Origin: CAZZNQ01 sp964655775
GTDB taxonomy: Bacteria > Planctomycetota > Brocadiia > SM23-32
Assembly (NCBI GenBank): GCA_964655775.1
Contig: CAZZNQ010000008.1
Coordinates: 1 to 64,000 of the forward strand
DNA: 64,000 nucleotides
Direction of reading: 5' to 3'
A program made the translations under genes and the position numbers. Shown here in pieces: positions 44,985 to 54,701 of the stretch (its first letter is position 1; each line of letters starts with the position of its first letter). The notes under the pieces were generated by a model. It saw nothing but the letters and a program-made list of their open reading frames with translations. It did not search any database and was not told the origin of the DNA.

Positions 44985-45643
44985 ACGAGCCGCTGCTGAG
45001 CCTTCAGGGCATCTGCTTCTCATACGGTCGGGGTCGGCAGGTTCTGGACGGTCTGACCCTGGAACTGATGCCGGGAGAGCGACTCGCTCTGATGGGTTCG
45101 AACGGCAGCGGCAAGACGACGCTCCTGCGGATCATCGTGGGGCTTCTGCGTCCGAGCGCGGGGACGCTGCGGGCATTCGGCCGGGTCCGGCGTCGCGAGG
45201 AGGACTTCCGGGAAGTGCGCCGTCGCGCGGGCCTGCTCTTCCAGGACCCGGAGGACCAGCTCTTCTGCCCGACCGTCGCGGAAGACGTGGCCTTCGGTCC
45301 GCTGAACCTGGGCATGTCACGCGACGATGCGATGTCAACCGTGAGCGAGACGCTCGCCGAGCTTGGACTGGCAGGCTACGAAGACCGGATCACCTACCGG
45401 CTCTCCGGGGGCGAGAAACGGCTGGTCTCGTTGGCCGCCGTGCTGGCCATGCGGCCGGAAGTCCTGCTCCTCGACGAGCCGGCAAACGAACTCGACGAGG
45501 CACACACCCGGCAGTTCCTCGATATCCTCGCGCGACTGCCTCAGGCCGTCGTGATTGTCTCCCATAATCGGGGCCTGCTGCGGTCGGTCGCTACGCGCGG
45601 GGTCCTCCTGAACGCGGGCGCGGCGGCGCCCTGCGAGATATGA
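44981..45643 (+). CDS. cbiO: CbiO ATPase of ECF Ni/Co transporter
   Basis: ATG 44981 overlaps the cbiQ stop (ATGA); a GTG two codons earlier is also possible. Walker A GSNGSGKTT, Q-loop LFQDPEDQLFCPTVAEDVAFG (cited as FQDPEDQLFCPTVAEDVAF, typical of EcfA/CbiO), signature LSGGEKR, Walker B VLLLDEPANELD and H-loop IVSHNRG. 220 residues, shorter than the usual 270 because the C-terminal extension is missing. Last gene of the five-gene operon. Confidence 0.95.
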   Translation: MNEPLLSLQGICFSYGRGRQVLDGLTLELMPGERLALMGSNGSGKTTLLRIIVGLLRPSAGTLRAFGRVRRREEDFREVRRRAGLLFQDPEDQLFCPTVAEDVAFGPLNLGMSRDDAMSTVSETLAELGLAGYEDRITYRLSGGEKRLVSLAAVLAMRPEVLLLDEPANELDEAHTRQFLDILARLPQAVVIVSHNRGLLRSVATRGVLLNAGAAAPCEI

Positions 45644-45681
45644 ATTGATGCCGTGCAGGCCGCTGAGCCCGATCGGGTGAC

Positions 45682-46059
45682 TCAATCCTGGATGCTTACC
45701 CCATCAAGGATGCTCTCGACATCGCCGGGCTGGAGCGGCTCGTATTGGAGGAATTCCAGGACCGTCTTCCCCAGGCGGACCAGGTCGCGGTGGAACAGTG
45801 GCTTCGGGCGCAGAATGCGATGGTTGTTAACACGCGTGCCGTGACTGCTCTCCAGGTCATCGATGATCCAGATCCCGTGTCGGTTCGTGAATTCGGCGTG
45901 AGTCGCGGAGACCGTTGGATCGGAAAGTCGAACGTTGCATCGATGGCTGCGCCCCGCTACGTATGCCTTGGCGGGATCGAGGTGCCAGCCTTTGCGGTCG
46001 TCGGGACCGTGCACGACCTTCACGAACGCCTCGGAGGTCTGGACCGAATCGGAACTCAT
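45682..46059 (-). CDS. FHA-domain protein
   Basis: 125 residues consisting of little more than one forkhead-associated domain: YVAGRSHRCNVRLSD (GRS motif), TVSATHAEF (SxxH), DLESSHGTRVNNHRI (N-G-like turn) and the closing strand. FHA domains bind phosphothreonine peptides. It begins 13 bases after the purine permease gene and is probably co-transcribed with it. No kinase is encoded in the window, so its partner is unknown. Confidence 0.9.
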   Translation of the reverse strand: MSSDSVQTSEAFVKVVHGPDDRKGWHLDPAKAYVAGRSHRCNVRLSDPTVSATHAEFTNRHGIWIIDDLESSHGTRVNNHRILRPKPLFHRDLVRLGKTVLEFLQYEPLQPGDVESILDGVSIQD

Positions 46060-46072
46060 GTGCTTGCTCCAC

Positions 46073-47434
46073 TCATTGGACGAGGAATACGTAACGCAGG
46101 ACGAGGACCAGCGATATTGCGTGGAAGCCCCAATGTACCTCGCGCATCCGCCGCGTGACGAGTTTCAACAAGCTGTAGGTGATGAAACCGAACGCGATGC
46201 CCTCCGTGATACTCAGCGTCAGGGGAATGAGGACCACCGTGAGAAAGGCGGGGATGAACTCGGTGGCATCGTCCCAACTCAGTCGCTGAAGGCTCTTTAT
46301 CATCATGGAGCCTACCACTACGAGCGCGGGAGCCAGCACGGGGTACTGGCTCATCTGGAAGCCGTCCCCTACGTATTCATGACGGCTGGCGATCACCCCC
46401 AACAAGGGATAGAGCAGAATCGAGAGCAGCAGCATGGCTGCAGTGGCCATGCTGGCCAGACCCGTCCGGGCTCCCGCCTGGACGCCGGCTGCGCTCTCAA
46501 CGTAGCTGGTAATGGTGCTGGTTCCCATCAGCGACCCGAGCACAGTCCCGCCGGCATCGCTGAACAACGCCCAGCGCGCCCGCGGCAGGCGCCCATCCTC
46601 GTCCAGCAGCCCGGCCCTATCGCTTACCCCCACCAACGTTCCCACGGTGTCGAACACGTCCAGGAACAGGAACGTGAGTATGACGACCAGGTAGCCCTCA
46701 GCCCTAAACAAGCCCGGCAAATCCAGGGCCAACAGCGTCTGGCTGACCGAAAGGCTGTCGTAGCTGTGGAGCTTCAGGTCCAGCACCGGTGTGCCGCAGA
46801 GCGTCGCGACCAACCCCGCTGCGGTTGTCAGCACCATGCCGTAGAGCACGGCTCCCCGCGCGCCCCGGGCCATCAGCGATATGGTCACAATCAGGCCGAA
46901 GACCGCCAGAAGCGTAGGCGGACTGTGCAGCGTACCGAACTTAACGCCGGTCGCCGGCGACCCGACCACAAGCCCGGCGTACTCCAGCCCGATGAGCGTT
47001 ATCAGCAGCCCTATACCGCCGGCGATGCCGCGCCTGAGTGAATCGGGCATGAAGCCCATGATCTTCGCGCGGAATCCCACAAACGAGAGCAAGACGAAGA
47101 CCGCACCGCCCAGGAAGACGGCCGCCATCGCTTGCTGCCAACTGAAGCCCATGCCGAGAACGACTGCGTAGGTGAAGAAGGCGTTATGGCCCATGGCCGG
47201 GGCGAGCGCAATGGGATAGTTGGCCGTCAGGCCCATCAGAACGCAGGCGACTGCGCTGGCGACGCAGGTGGCGACAAATGCACCCCCGACGGGAACGCCG
47301 GCTGCGCCCATCATCGCCGGCTGCACAAAGATGATGTAGGACAGCGTCATGAAGGTGGTGACGCCGCCGAGGATCTCCCGTCCGACGGTTGTGTTCCGCG
47401 CCTGGAGGTGGAACCGTCTGTCGAGATAGCCCAT
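46073..47434 (-). CDS. NCS2-family purine permease (AzgA/GhxP type)
   Basis: 453 residues with about 13-14 membrane segments. Motifs of the AzgA-like branch: REILGGVTTFMTLSYIIFVQ at the start, ANYPIALAPAMGHNAFFTY, FLFLDVFDTVGTLVGVSDRA and GTSTITSYVESAAGVQAGAR. These proton symporters take up adenine, guanine or hypoxanthine. A GGAG lies before the ATG and a strong promoter is present upstream; no purine riboswitch was recognised. Confidence 0.94.
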   Translation of the reverse strand: MGYLDRRFHLQARNTTVGREILGGVTTFMTLSYIIFVQPAMMGAAGVPVGGAFVATCVASAVACVLMGLTANYPIALAPAMGHNAFFTYAVVLGMGFSWQQAMAAVFLGGAVFVLLSFVGFRAKIMGFMPDSLRRGIAGGIGLLITLIGLEYAGLVVGSPATGVKFGTLHSPPTLLAVFGLIVTISLMARGARGAVLYGMVLTTAAGLVATLCGTPVLDLKLHSYDSLSVSQTLLALDLPGLFRAEGYLVVILTFLFLDVFDTVGTLVGVSDRAGLLDEDGRLPRARWALFSDAGGTVLGSLMGTSTITSYVESAAGVQAGARTGLASMATAAMLLLSILLYPLLGVIASRHEYVGDGFQMSQYPVLAPALVVVGSMMIKSLQRLSWDDATEFIPAFLTVVLIPLTLSITEGIAFGFITYSLLKLVTRRMREVHWGFHAISLVLVLRYVFLVQ

Positions 47435-47511
47435 GCCGGGTACTCCACGCCGTGTTCGCCCCGCTTCTTCGGGGGTGCGGCCACTTGTCCCATCCTTTGA
47501 CCGTCTGCCCG

Positions 47512-47539
47512 ATTATACCGGCAAGGACGGTGTGGTCAA
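47512..47539 (-). promoter_or_regulatory. Sigma-70-like promoter for purine permease-FHA operon
   Basis: On the minus strand TTGACC (47539-47534), 16 bases, then a perfect TATAAT (47517-47512). The transcript would start about 70 bases before the permease ATG. Confidence 0.7.
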
Positions 47540-47731
47540 GCCTTGGCAGCCATCTCCTGGCGTGCCTGCAGACGATGTATCCGTGCGCCCGCCTCTGCCA
47601 ATATGGCAGGGGCCGAAGGCATTTTGCTGTGCTTTCCCGGGATCGGCAGCCGTCGGTCTCAAGGCATGTTATGTAAGTCAATATCTGTCAATACTTTATG
47701 GTCTTATTGGTCTGCGGTATCGTATTTGCAC

Positions 47732-47761
47732 CTCGAAAAGACGTGACTTTATCCGAATGTA
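47732..47761 (+). promoter_or_regulatory. Sigma-32-like heat-shock promoter of dnaK operon
   Basis: CTCGAAA (47732-47738), a 14-base spacer and CCGAATGTA (47753-47761) compare well with the sigma-32 consensus CTTGAAA / CCCCATNTA. It lies 40 bases before the dnaK ATG. No CIRCE (HrcA) palindrome is present. Confidence 0.6.
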
Positions 47762-47801
47762 ACCCCGGCTGAGATCGAGGCAGAAAAAGGAGGCAGAGGC
47801 G

Positions 47802-49718
47802 ATGGCCAGGGAGAAGGTGATAGGAATAGATCTAGGTACAACAAACTCCGTGGTAGCCGTGATGGAAGGTGGTTCGCCCACCGTCGTGCACAACCAGGAT
47901 GGCGCCCGCACTACGCCGTCGGTGGTCGCTTTCACGGAGGGGGGCGAGCGCCTGGTCGGTGTGAAGGCCAAGAACCAGGCCATCACCAACCCCCAGAACA
48001 CCATATTCAGCATCAAGCGGTTCATGGGCCGTCGGCACAGCGAAGTCGGCGCCGAGGAGAAGATGGTCCCCTACTCCATCGTCGGCGAGGCCAATGAGCT
48101 GGTGAAGGTGGAGGTGCGCGGTAAGGAATACACGCCGCCGGAGATCTCGGCCATGATCCTGCAGGCGCTCAAGGCTGCCGCAGAAGACTACCTGGGAGAA
48201 GAGGTCAACAAGGCCGTTATCACGGTCCCGGCATACTTCAACGACAGCCAGCGCCAGGCGACCAAAGACGCCGGCACCATCGCCGGTCTCGAGGTGGAGC
48301 GTATCATCAACGAGCCGACCGCCGCAGCCCTGGCGTATGGGCTTGAGCGGAAGGCGGACGAGCGGATCGCCGTGTTCGACTTTGGCGGCGGCACATTCGA
48401 CATATCGATCCTCGAAGTGGGCGAAGGCGTCTTCGAGGTGAAGGCGACCAACGGAAACACTCACCTGGGTGGCGATGATCTGGACGAAGTCCTCATCGAG
48501 TACATCGCAGACGAGTTCAAGAAGGAACAGGGCATAGACCTGCGAGAGGATCAGATGGCGCTGCAGCGGCTCAAAGAGGCCGCCGAGCGGGCCAAGTGCG
48601 ACCTCTCCACTTCGGCGTCGACGGATATCAACCTGCCGTTTATCACCGGGGGAAGCTCCGGGCCCAAGCACCTGCATATGACCCTGAACAGGGCTAAGTT
48701 CGAGGAACTGTGCAGCGATGTGTTCGACAAGCTTCGAGAGCCCTGCAAGAAGTGCCTGGAGGACGCCAAGATGTCGCCGGAGGACATCGATGAGGTGATC
48801 CTGGTCGGCGGCTCGACGCGGATACCGCGCGTGCAGGAGATCGTGCAGGAGGTGTTCCACAAGGAGCCGCACAAGGGCGTCAACCCGGACGAGGTGGTGG
48901 CCGTCGGCGCGGCGATCCAGGCCGGCGTGCTTGCAGGTGAGGTGGAGGACGTGGTTCTCGTCGACGTTACTCCCCTTTCGCTGGGCATCGAGACCCTGGG
49001 CGGCGTAAGCACCGTGCTGATCCCGCGCAACACTTCGATTCCGACCAGCAAGAAGGAGATATTCAGCACTGCCGCAGACAGCCAGACCAGCGTGGAAATC
49101 CACGTTGTTCAGGGCGAGCGTCCCATGGCGGCCGACAACCGCACGCTGGGCCGTTTCCAGCTTACCGGCATTCCGCCGGCACCCCGAGGCGTACCACAGA
49201 TCGAGGTGAGCTTCGATCTAGACGCCGACGGAATCCTGAACGTCAAAGCGCGCGACCTCGGGACCGGCAAGGAGCAGCAGATAGAGATCAAGAGCAGCTC
49301 CGGCCTGAGCGACGAGGACATCAAGGACATGCAGCGGCAGGCCGAGGAGCATGCCGAGGAGGACCGCCGTCGACGCGAGCTCATCGAGACGCGCAACACG
49401 GCGGACCAGCTCGTCTGGCAGATGGAGAAGACTCTCAACGAGCACGGCGAAAAGCTGGGAACCGACGACCGCCAGAACGTTGAGGACGCTCTGGAGGAGT
49501 TGAAGAAGGCCAAGGACGGCGAAGACAAGGCCGAAATCGAGGAGAAGATTCAGGCGCTCCAGACGGCCTCGTACAAGCTGTCGGAGATCATCTACCAGCA
49601 GTCGCGATCTCAGCAGGAGGCGCAGGCCGGGGCAACAGCCCAGCCCGAGCCCGAGGCAGAGCCGGCCGAAGAAGAAGGCGAAGACGTCGTCGACGCCGAC
49701 TTCGAGGTCAAGGAGTAG
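47802..49718 (+). CDS. dnaK: Chaperone DnaK (Hsp70)
   Basis: AAAGGAGG precedes the ATG; 638 residues, standard length. The ATPase domain shows [62 protein letters not shown] and [13 protein letters not shown]; the substrate domain starts [13 protein letters not shown]; the acidic tail ends [17 protein letters not shown]. It folds and protects proteins with DnaJ and GrpE, neither of which is encoded here. It heads a stress operon with clpB. Confidence 0.98.
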   Translation: MAREKVIGIDLGTTNSVVAVMEGGSPTVVHNQDGARTTPSVVAFTEGGERLVGVKAKNQAITNPQNTIFSIKRFMGRRHSEVGAEEKMVPYSIVGEANELVKVEVRGKEYTPPEISAMILQALKAAAEDYLGEEVNKAVITVPAYFNDSQRQATKDAGTIAGLEVERIINEPTAAALAYGLERKADERIAVFDFGGGTFDISILEVGEGVFEVKATNGNTHLGGDDLDEVLIEYIADEFKKEQGIDLREDQMALQRLKEAAERAKCDLSTSASTDINLPFITGGSSGPKHLHMTLNRAKFEELCSDVFDKLREPCKKCLEDAKMSPEDIDEVILVGGSTRIPRVQEIVQEVFHKEPHKGVNPDEVVAVGAAIQAGVLAGEVEDVVLVDVTPLSLGIETLGGVSTVLIPRNTSIPTSKKEIFSTAADSQTSVEIHVVQGERPMAADNRTLGRFQLTGIPPAPRGVPQIEVSFDLDADGILNVKARDLGTGKEQQIEIKSSSGLSDEDIKDMQRQAEEHAEEDRRRRELIETRNTADQLVWQMEKTLNEHGEKLGTDDRQNVEDALEELKKAKDGEDKAEIEEKIQALQTASYKLSEIIYQQSRSQQEAQAGATAQPEPEAEPAEEEGEDVVDADFEVKE

Positions 49719-49745
49719 GTCTCCGGGGCGGCCGTCTGAGTGAGG

Positions 49746-49766
49746 GGACCCTCCTGAGGAGGGTCC
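49746..49766 (+). terminator. Intercistronic hairpin between dnaK and clpB
   Basis: GGACCCTCC and GGAGGGTCC form a perfect nine-pair stem with a TGA loop, 28 bases after the dnaK stop. No T-run follows, so it is more likely a partial terminator or an mRNA-stabilising or processing hairpin that lowers clpB relative to dnaK. Confidence 0.55.
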
Positions 49767-49808
49767 TGTCGCAGGGGGCATGACTAACTGAGGGAGGGGC
49801 GGTAGACC

Positions 49809-52418
49809 ATGCGCTTGGAGAAGTTCACCATCAAGGTGCGCGAGTCGCTTGAAGCGGCCCAGGCCACGGCCCGAAAGCGACACCACCAGCAGATAACGGG
49901 GCTGCATTTGCTGCAGTCACTGGTCAATCAGTCTGCCGGGGTCGTGCGCCCGCTTCTGCAGCGAGTGGGTGTGGATCTGGGCGGACTCGTCAGGGACATC
50001 GAGGAGGAACTGGATAGGCTGCCCGAAGTCAGTTCCGCCCAGGCCCAGCAGCTGTACCTTGCCCCTGATCTGGCCCAGGTGCTGGACACGGCGGAAGCGC
50101 AGGCGTCGCAGATGAATGACCAGTACGTGAGCGGCGAGCACATAGTACTGGCCTTCCTCGAACATCCCGAATCCCCGGCCGGCCGCATCCTCCAGTCGGC
50201 CGGATTGGGCCGAGACAGCCTTTTGGCCGCTCTGGAAGCGGTTCGCGGGAGTCAACGCGTTACCGACGAGAACCCGGAGGACAAGTATGAGGCGCTTCAG
50301 CGCTATGCGCGCAATCTTGTGGCCATGGCGCGTGAAGGCAAACTGGATCCGGTGATCGGTCGAGACCGAGAGATACGCAAGGTTGTCCAGGTTCTCGGGC
50401 GCAGGACAAAGAACAACCCAGTTCTCGTCGGCGACCCGGGCGTCGGCAAGACGGCTATCGTCGAGGGCCTGGCCCAACGGATCGTCAACGGAGACGTTCC
50501 CAGCGGTCTGCGGAACCGTCAGGTTTTGGCTCTGGATATGGGCGCCCTGATCGCGGGTGCTAAGTACCGCGGGGAGTTCGAGGACAGGCTGAAGGCTGTC
50601 CTGAAGGAGATTGAGACACGCGGTGACATTATCCTGTTCATTGATGAGTTGCACACGGTGGTCGGCGCGGGTGCGTCGGAGGGTGCCGTGGATGCGTCGA
50701 ACCTGCTCAAGCCGGCGCTCGCACGGGGCGAGTTGCACTGCGTAGGTGCCACGACGCTCGACGAATACAGGAAGTACGTTGAGACCGACGCGGCGCTGGA
50801 GCGGCGTTTCCAGCCGGTGCGTGTCGGTGAGCCGACGGTCGAAGATACTATCGCCATTCTTCGGGGGCTGAACGAGAAATACCAGGTGCATCATGGCGTG
50901 CGGATAACGGACGCCGCTCTTGTGGCCGCTGCGAAACTCAGCGACCGGTATATCAGCGATCGCTTCCTGCCGGACAAAGCGATCGATCTTGTTGACGAGG
51001 CCGCGTCCAAGCTTCGCATGGAGATCGACAGCGTGCCTGTGGAACTCGACCAGGTTCAGCGCGAGATCACCCAGTACCAGGTGGAGCTAGAGGGTCTCAA
51101 GAAGGACAAGGGATCCGGCGCCAAAGAGCAGATCAAGCGCGTGGAACGGCTTCTGAGCGATGCGCAGGAGGCGGAACGCGCTCTCGGTGCCCAGTGGGAG
51201 AACGAAAAGCACACCATCGAGGATATACAACACCTCAACGAACAGGTCGAAGCCCTCCACATCGAGGAGGAGAACGCGCGTCGTTCCGGCAACCTGCAGC
51301 GCGTCAGCGAGATAAGGTACGGCGAGCTTCCGAGACTGCAGGATGAGCTGAAGCAGAAACGCGCGGAACTCGGCGACATGCAGTCCGGGCGGCCGCTTCT
51401 GAAGGAGCAGGTCGATGAGGAGGATATCGCTGAGATCGTGTCTCACTGGACCGGCATTCCCGTCCAGCGCATGATGGAGACCGAGCGCGAGAAGCTCCTG
51501 CACATGGAAGACGCATTGCGCGAGCGCGTGGTCGGCCAGGATCAGGCCATCGAGGCGGTCGCGAACACGGTGCGCCGCGCAAGAGCCGGGCTGCAGGACC
51601 CGAACCGTCCGCTGGGATCGTTCATTTTTCTCGGGCCCACCGGCGTGGGCAAGACCGAGCTCTGCAAAGCGCTCGCGGAGTTCCTCTTCGACGACGAGAA
51701 CGCCATGGTTCGCCTCGACATGAGCGAGTTCATGGAACAGCATTCCGTGGCCCGGTTGATCGGCGCCCCCCCTGGCTATGTCGGATACGAGGAAGGCGGC
51801 CGCCTGACCGAAGCCGTCCGGCGACGACCATACAGCGTGATTCTATTCGACGAGATCGAGAAGGCGCATCGGGACGTGTTCAACGCCCTGCTCCAGGTCC
51901 TGGACGACGGACGGATGACGGACGGCAAGGGACGGACGGTGGACTTCAAGAACACGATCGTCGTCATGACGTCGAACATAGGCAGCGACTGGCTGGCGGA
52001 CATGGCGCGTACTCAGGACACTGGTCATCTGCAGGAGAGGATACAGCAGGCGCTCCGAGACCACTTCCGCCCCGAGTTCTTGAACCGGATCGACGAGATC
52101 ATCACGTTCCATCCTCTGACGCCGGAGCTCGTTGCTGAGATAGCCCACATACAGATTCGCTTCCTGGAGGAACGTCTGCAGGAGCACGAGATCACCATCG
52201 AGCTGACGCCGGCGGCGATGGATCTTGTCGCCAAGGAGGGATTTGATCCCGCCTACGGCGCCCGGCCGCTGAAGCGGGCCATCCAGCGCGAGATCGAGAA
52301 CCCTCTGGCCACGCGGCTGCTGTCCGGCGATTTGCCCGAGGGAGCGCACGTCGTGGTCGATGTCCGGGATGGTGAGCTTGCGTTCGACGTGACCGCGAGT
52401 GCTCATGTCGAGGAGTGA
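49809..52418 (+). CDS. clpB: Disaggregase ClpB (Hsp100)
   Basis: GGGAGGGGCGG precedes the ATG; 869 residues, normal. The order is N-terminal Clp-N repeats (about 1-150), AAA1 with Walker [16 protein letters not shown] and Walker [15 protein letters not shown], a coiled-coil middle domain (about 400-530), and AAA2 with [25 protein letters not shown] and [13 protein letters not shown], ending in the small C-terminal domain. The middle domain is what separates ClpB from ClpA/ClpC. It works with DnaK, encoded just upstream, to rescue aggregates. Confidence 0.97.
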   Translation: MRLEKFTIKVRESLEAAQATARKRHHQQITGLHLLQSLVNQSAGVVRPLLQRVGVDLGGLVRDIEEELDRLPEVSSAQAQQLYLAPDLAQVLDTAEAQASQMNDQYVSGEHIVLAFLEHPESPAGRILQSAGLGRDSLLAALEAVRGSQRVTDENPEDKYEALQRYARNLVAMAREGKLDPVIGRDREIRKVVQVLGRRTKNNPVLVGDPGVGKTAIVEGLAQRIVNGDVPSGLRNRQVLALDMGALIAGAKYRGEFEDRLKAVLKEIETRGDIILFIDELHTVVGAGASEGAVDASNLLKPALARGELHCVGATTLDEYRKYVETDAALERRFQPVRVGEPTVEDTIAILRGLNEKYQVHHGVRITDAALVAAAKLSDRYISDRFLPDKAIDLVDEAASKLRMEIDSVPVELDQVQREITQYQVELEGLKKDKGSGAKEQIKRVERLLSDAQEAERALGAQWENEKHTIEDIQHLNEQVEALHIEEENARRSGNLQRVSEIRYGELPRLQDELKQKRAELGDMQSGRPLLKEQVDEEDIAEIVSHWTGIPVQRMMETEREKLLHMEDALRERVVGQDQAIEAVANTVRRARAGLQDPNRPLGSFIFLGPTGVGKTELCKALAEFLFDDENAMVRLDMSEFMEQHSVARLIGAPPGYVGYEEGGRLTEAVRRRPYSVILFDEIEKAHRDVFNALLQVLDDGRMTDGKGRTVDFKNTIVVMTSNIGSDWLADMARTQDTGHLQERIQQALRDHFRPEFLNRIDEIITFHPLTPELVAEIAHIQIRFLEERLQEHEITIELTPAAMDLVAKEGFDPAYGARPLKRAIQREIENPLATRLLSGDLPEGAHVVVDVRDGELAFDVTASAHVEE

Positions 52419-52421
52419 CCA

Positions 52422-53210
52422 ATGGAGTCCCCTCTGCGCGTTGCCGCATGCCAGATGGAAACCACGCACGACGTGGCGGACAATGCCCGAGATATCCATG
52501 AAGCCATCGACAACGCGTCCCACAAGGGCGTCTCACTGCTCGTCGTTCCCGAGTGCGCGCTCTGCGGCTACCTTCCGCGCCCCGACACGGACTTCGGCGC
52601 GCTTGCCCGCCATCAGGCGGAGCTTGCCGGCCACGCGGCCCAAAGCGACATGTGGCTCGCCCTGGGCACGGTCCGCAACGGCGACGACGGCTGGTTGAAT
52701 TCCGCGCTGCTCTTCTCACCCGACGGGGAACTCTACGCGTCGTACGACAAGACGCACCTGATGCCGGGAGAACGCGGCGTGTTTGTGCCCGGTAACGGTC
52801 TGCCGATCTTCCGGGCCGGCGACTGGACATTCGGGATTCAGATCTGTTTCGACATGCGCTTCCCGGAGAATTGGCGCATCCTCCGGCGCAAGGGGGCGGA
52901 ACTGGTCCTTCACCTTTCGTCGGCTTCCCGTGCTGCTGCATGGAAGGTGCCAGTGCTGGAAGGCGCGGTGCGCAGCCGGGCGGCGGAGAACGGCATGTTC
53001 GTAGTCAGCGCGAACGATGCCGGTGTGCCGCAGATGATGGTGAGCGCCATCTGCGATCCTGACGGGCGGGATCTTGCGAGGGCATCCGAGAACCGCGAAG
53101 AGATGCTGTTCGCAATACTTGATCGCGCGGCGGCAAAGTCCAACTATCTGGACGCCCGGCGCACCGACATCTGGAGCCGCCCCGAGCATCGGGACCTGCT
53201 CCTGCAGTAG
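52422..53210 (+). CDS. Carbon-nitrogen hydrolase (nitrilase superfamily)
   Basis: The ATG lies three bases after the clpB stop, with GAGGAG inside the clpB end. The 262-residue protein carries the Glu-Lys-Cys triad: VVPECALCGY, YDKTHLMPGE and FGIQICFDMRFPEN. Members hydrolyse amides (omega-amidase, carbamoylputrescine amidase, deaminated glutathione). The substrate is unclear. Its place directly behind clpB suggests expression under heat shock, possibly for repair or damage-metabolite clearance (inference). Confidence 0.92.
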   Translation: MESPLRVAACQMETTHDVADNARDIHEAIDNASHKGVSLLVVPECALCGYLPRPDTDFGALARHQAELAGHAAQSDMWLALGTVRNGDDGWLNSALLFSPDGELYASYDKTHLMPGERGVFVPGNGLPIFRAGDWTFGIQICFDMRFPENWRILRRKGAELVLHLSSASRAAAWKVPVLEGAVRSRAAENGMFVVSANDAGVPQMMVSAICDPDGRDLARASENREEMLFAILDRAAAKSNYLDARRTDIWSRPEHRDLLLQ

Positions 53211-53213
53211 CAC

Positions 53214-54143
53214 CTACTTCGCCGTCAACTCCTTTATCCGGTCCTCTGCGTGCATGGCGGCCGTTATCGCCTCTCCGATGGCGGTGCCGACCTGCCGATA
53301 GGAACCTTCCCGAACATCGCCGACGGCGTAGACGCCCTCGACTTCCGTCTCCATGTTCCGGTCTACGGGGATCACCGAGCCTACGCATTCAGGCAGTATG
53401 CTGCCCACGAAGTCCGTGTTGGGCTCGTGGCCGACCATGATGAACACGCCGTCGCAGTCCATCTCGCTCTTTTCCCCGGTGACGGTGTTGAGCAGGGAGA
53501 CGCCGGTTACCTTCTCCTCGCCGTTGATAGCCGTCACCACGGTGTCCAGCCTGAAGCTTATCTTCTCGTTGTCGCGCGCCTCCTCAACGTGGCTCGCCCG
53601 CGCGCGGAAGCCTTTGCGACGGTGCACCAGGACGACCTCGCTGGCGAACCGGGTCAGGAACACGCCCTCGGTCGTCGCCGCGTCTCCCCCGCCCACCACA
53701 ACCAGCTTCTTGCCGCGGAAGAACGGGCCGTCACAGGTTGCGCAGTAGCTTACGCCCTTCCCCGCCAGCCGCTTCTCGCCGGGTACGTCGAGCTTCCTGT
53801 GTGTTGCACCCGACGCGATGATCACGATGGGTGCCAGAAGGTCGCCGTCCGTTGTGACCACCCTCTTGAGACTGCCCTCCGCCTGAATGTCCTTCACGGT
53901 GGCTGTGGCGATGTCCACGTCGAACTTCTTGACGTGGGCGACCATCTTCTCTATCAGTTCGGCTCCGCTGATGCCTTCGGGGAAGCCGGGATAGTTGTCT
54001 ACGTCGTACGCCTCAATGATCTGTCCGCCCGCAACCAGCCGCTCCAGTACCTTTGTGTGCATCAGCGATCTGCCCGTGTAGAGGGCGGCCGCCAGCCCTC
54101 CGCAACCTGCTCCGATGACGACGACGTCGAATCGCTCTGCCAT
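53214..54143 (-). CDS. trxB: Thioredoxin reductase
   Basis: GAGGAGA precedes the ATG; 309 residues. FAD-binding VVIGAGCGGLAAALY, the redox pair YCATCDGPFF, NADPH-binding VVGGGDAATTEGVFL and the closing VYAVGDVREGSYRQ are all present. The enzyme reduces thioredoxin with NADPH in the cytoplasm. The dinucleotide loop reads GAGCGG rather than the common GAGPAG, a minor oddity. Convergent with the nitrilase gene three bases away. Confidence 0.94.
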   Translation of the reverse strand: MAERFDVVVIGAGCGGLAAALYTGRSLMHTKVLERLVAGGQIIEAYDVDNYPGFPEGISGAELIEKMVAHVKKFDVDIATATVKDIQAEGSLKRVVTTDGDLLAPIVIIASGATHRKLDVPGEKRLAGKGVSYCATCDGPFFRGKKLVVVGGGDAATTEGVFLTRFASEVVLVHRRKGFRARASHVEEARDNEKISFRLDTVVTAINGEEKVTGVSLLNTVTGEKSEMDCDGVFIMVGHEPNTDFVGSILPECVGSVIPVDRNMETEVEGVYAVGDVREGSYRQVGTAIGEAITAAMHAEDRIKELTAK

Positions 54144-54199
54144 GGTCTCCTCAGAACTCCCTCTTGGTTGCTCCAGTGCTTATACCTGTCGGTGGTGTG

Positions 54200-54610
54200 T
54201 CAGAGCCGTTGTTTGATCTCTTCCTGAAGGCGCTCCATCTCGCCTTCCTCATATTGTCCCTGCCGTCCGTGCAGGTCTATCCCGTCGCCCGCGTGACGCG
54301 GTATCATGTGGAAATGCGCGTGATCCACGACCTGCCCCGCCGCGCTGCCGTTGCTCTGGAGGAGGTTGAAAGCCGGGACGCCTGTTACTTCAGTCACGGC
54401 CCGCGCGATCCGCTGCGTTAGAATCATGATGTCTGTGATTTCCTCGGCCTCCAGTTCCAGAAGCGTCTCGGCATGGCGCTTCGGCACAATGAGGGCATGC
54501 CCGGGATTGGCCGGGTTGATGTCCAGGAAGCTGACGGCGCGTTCATTGTGGGAGAGCACGGCCGCTCCCATCTGTCCGGCCACTATGCTGCAGAACATGC
54601 AGTCACTCAT
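54200..54610 (-). CDS. HIT-family nucleotide-binding hydrolase
   Basis: GGAGGGAT precedes the ATG; 136 residues. The N-terminal zinc-type CMFCSIV and the histidine triad VVDHAHFHMIPR (HxHxHxx) identify a HINT/HIT protein, which splits adenosine phosphoramidates or related nucleotides. Between are SFLDINPANPGHALIVPKRH and LLQSNGSAAGQ as in the family. It lies about 60 bases upstream of trxB on the same strand, possibly co-transcribed. Confidence 0.94.
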   Translation of the reverse strand: MSDCMFCSIVAGQMGAAVLSHNERAVSFLDINPANPGHALIVPKRHAETLLELEAEEITDIMILTQRIARAVTEVTGVPAFNLLQSNGSAAGQVVDHAHFHMIPRHAGDGIDLHGRQGQYEEGEMERLQEEIKQRL

Positions 54611-54701
54611 CGGATCCCTCCATGGCTTCGTGTTTGGTGTGAGGTGGAGCGTCCGTGATTATAGTCGATCCCCGAGGCAGATGCCCCTCGATGGCTCGTG
54701 C

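Noticed and set aside
47660..47801. CIRCE (HrcA) operator before dnaK
   Set aside because: No TTAGCACTC-N9-GAGTGCTAA palindrome; a sigma-32-like promoter fits better.
47832..49103. Long minus-strand frame opposite dnaK
   Set aside because: Shadow of dnaK, a known effect in GC-rich dnaK genes.
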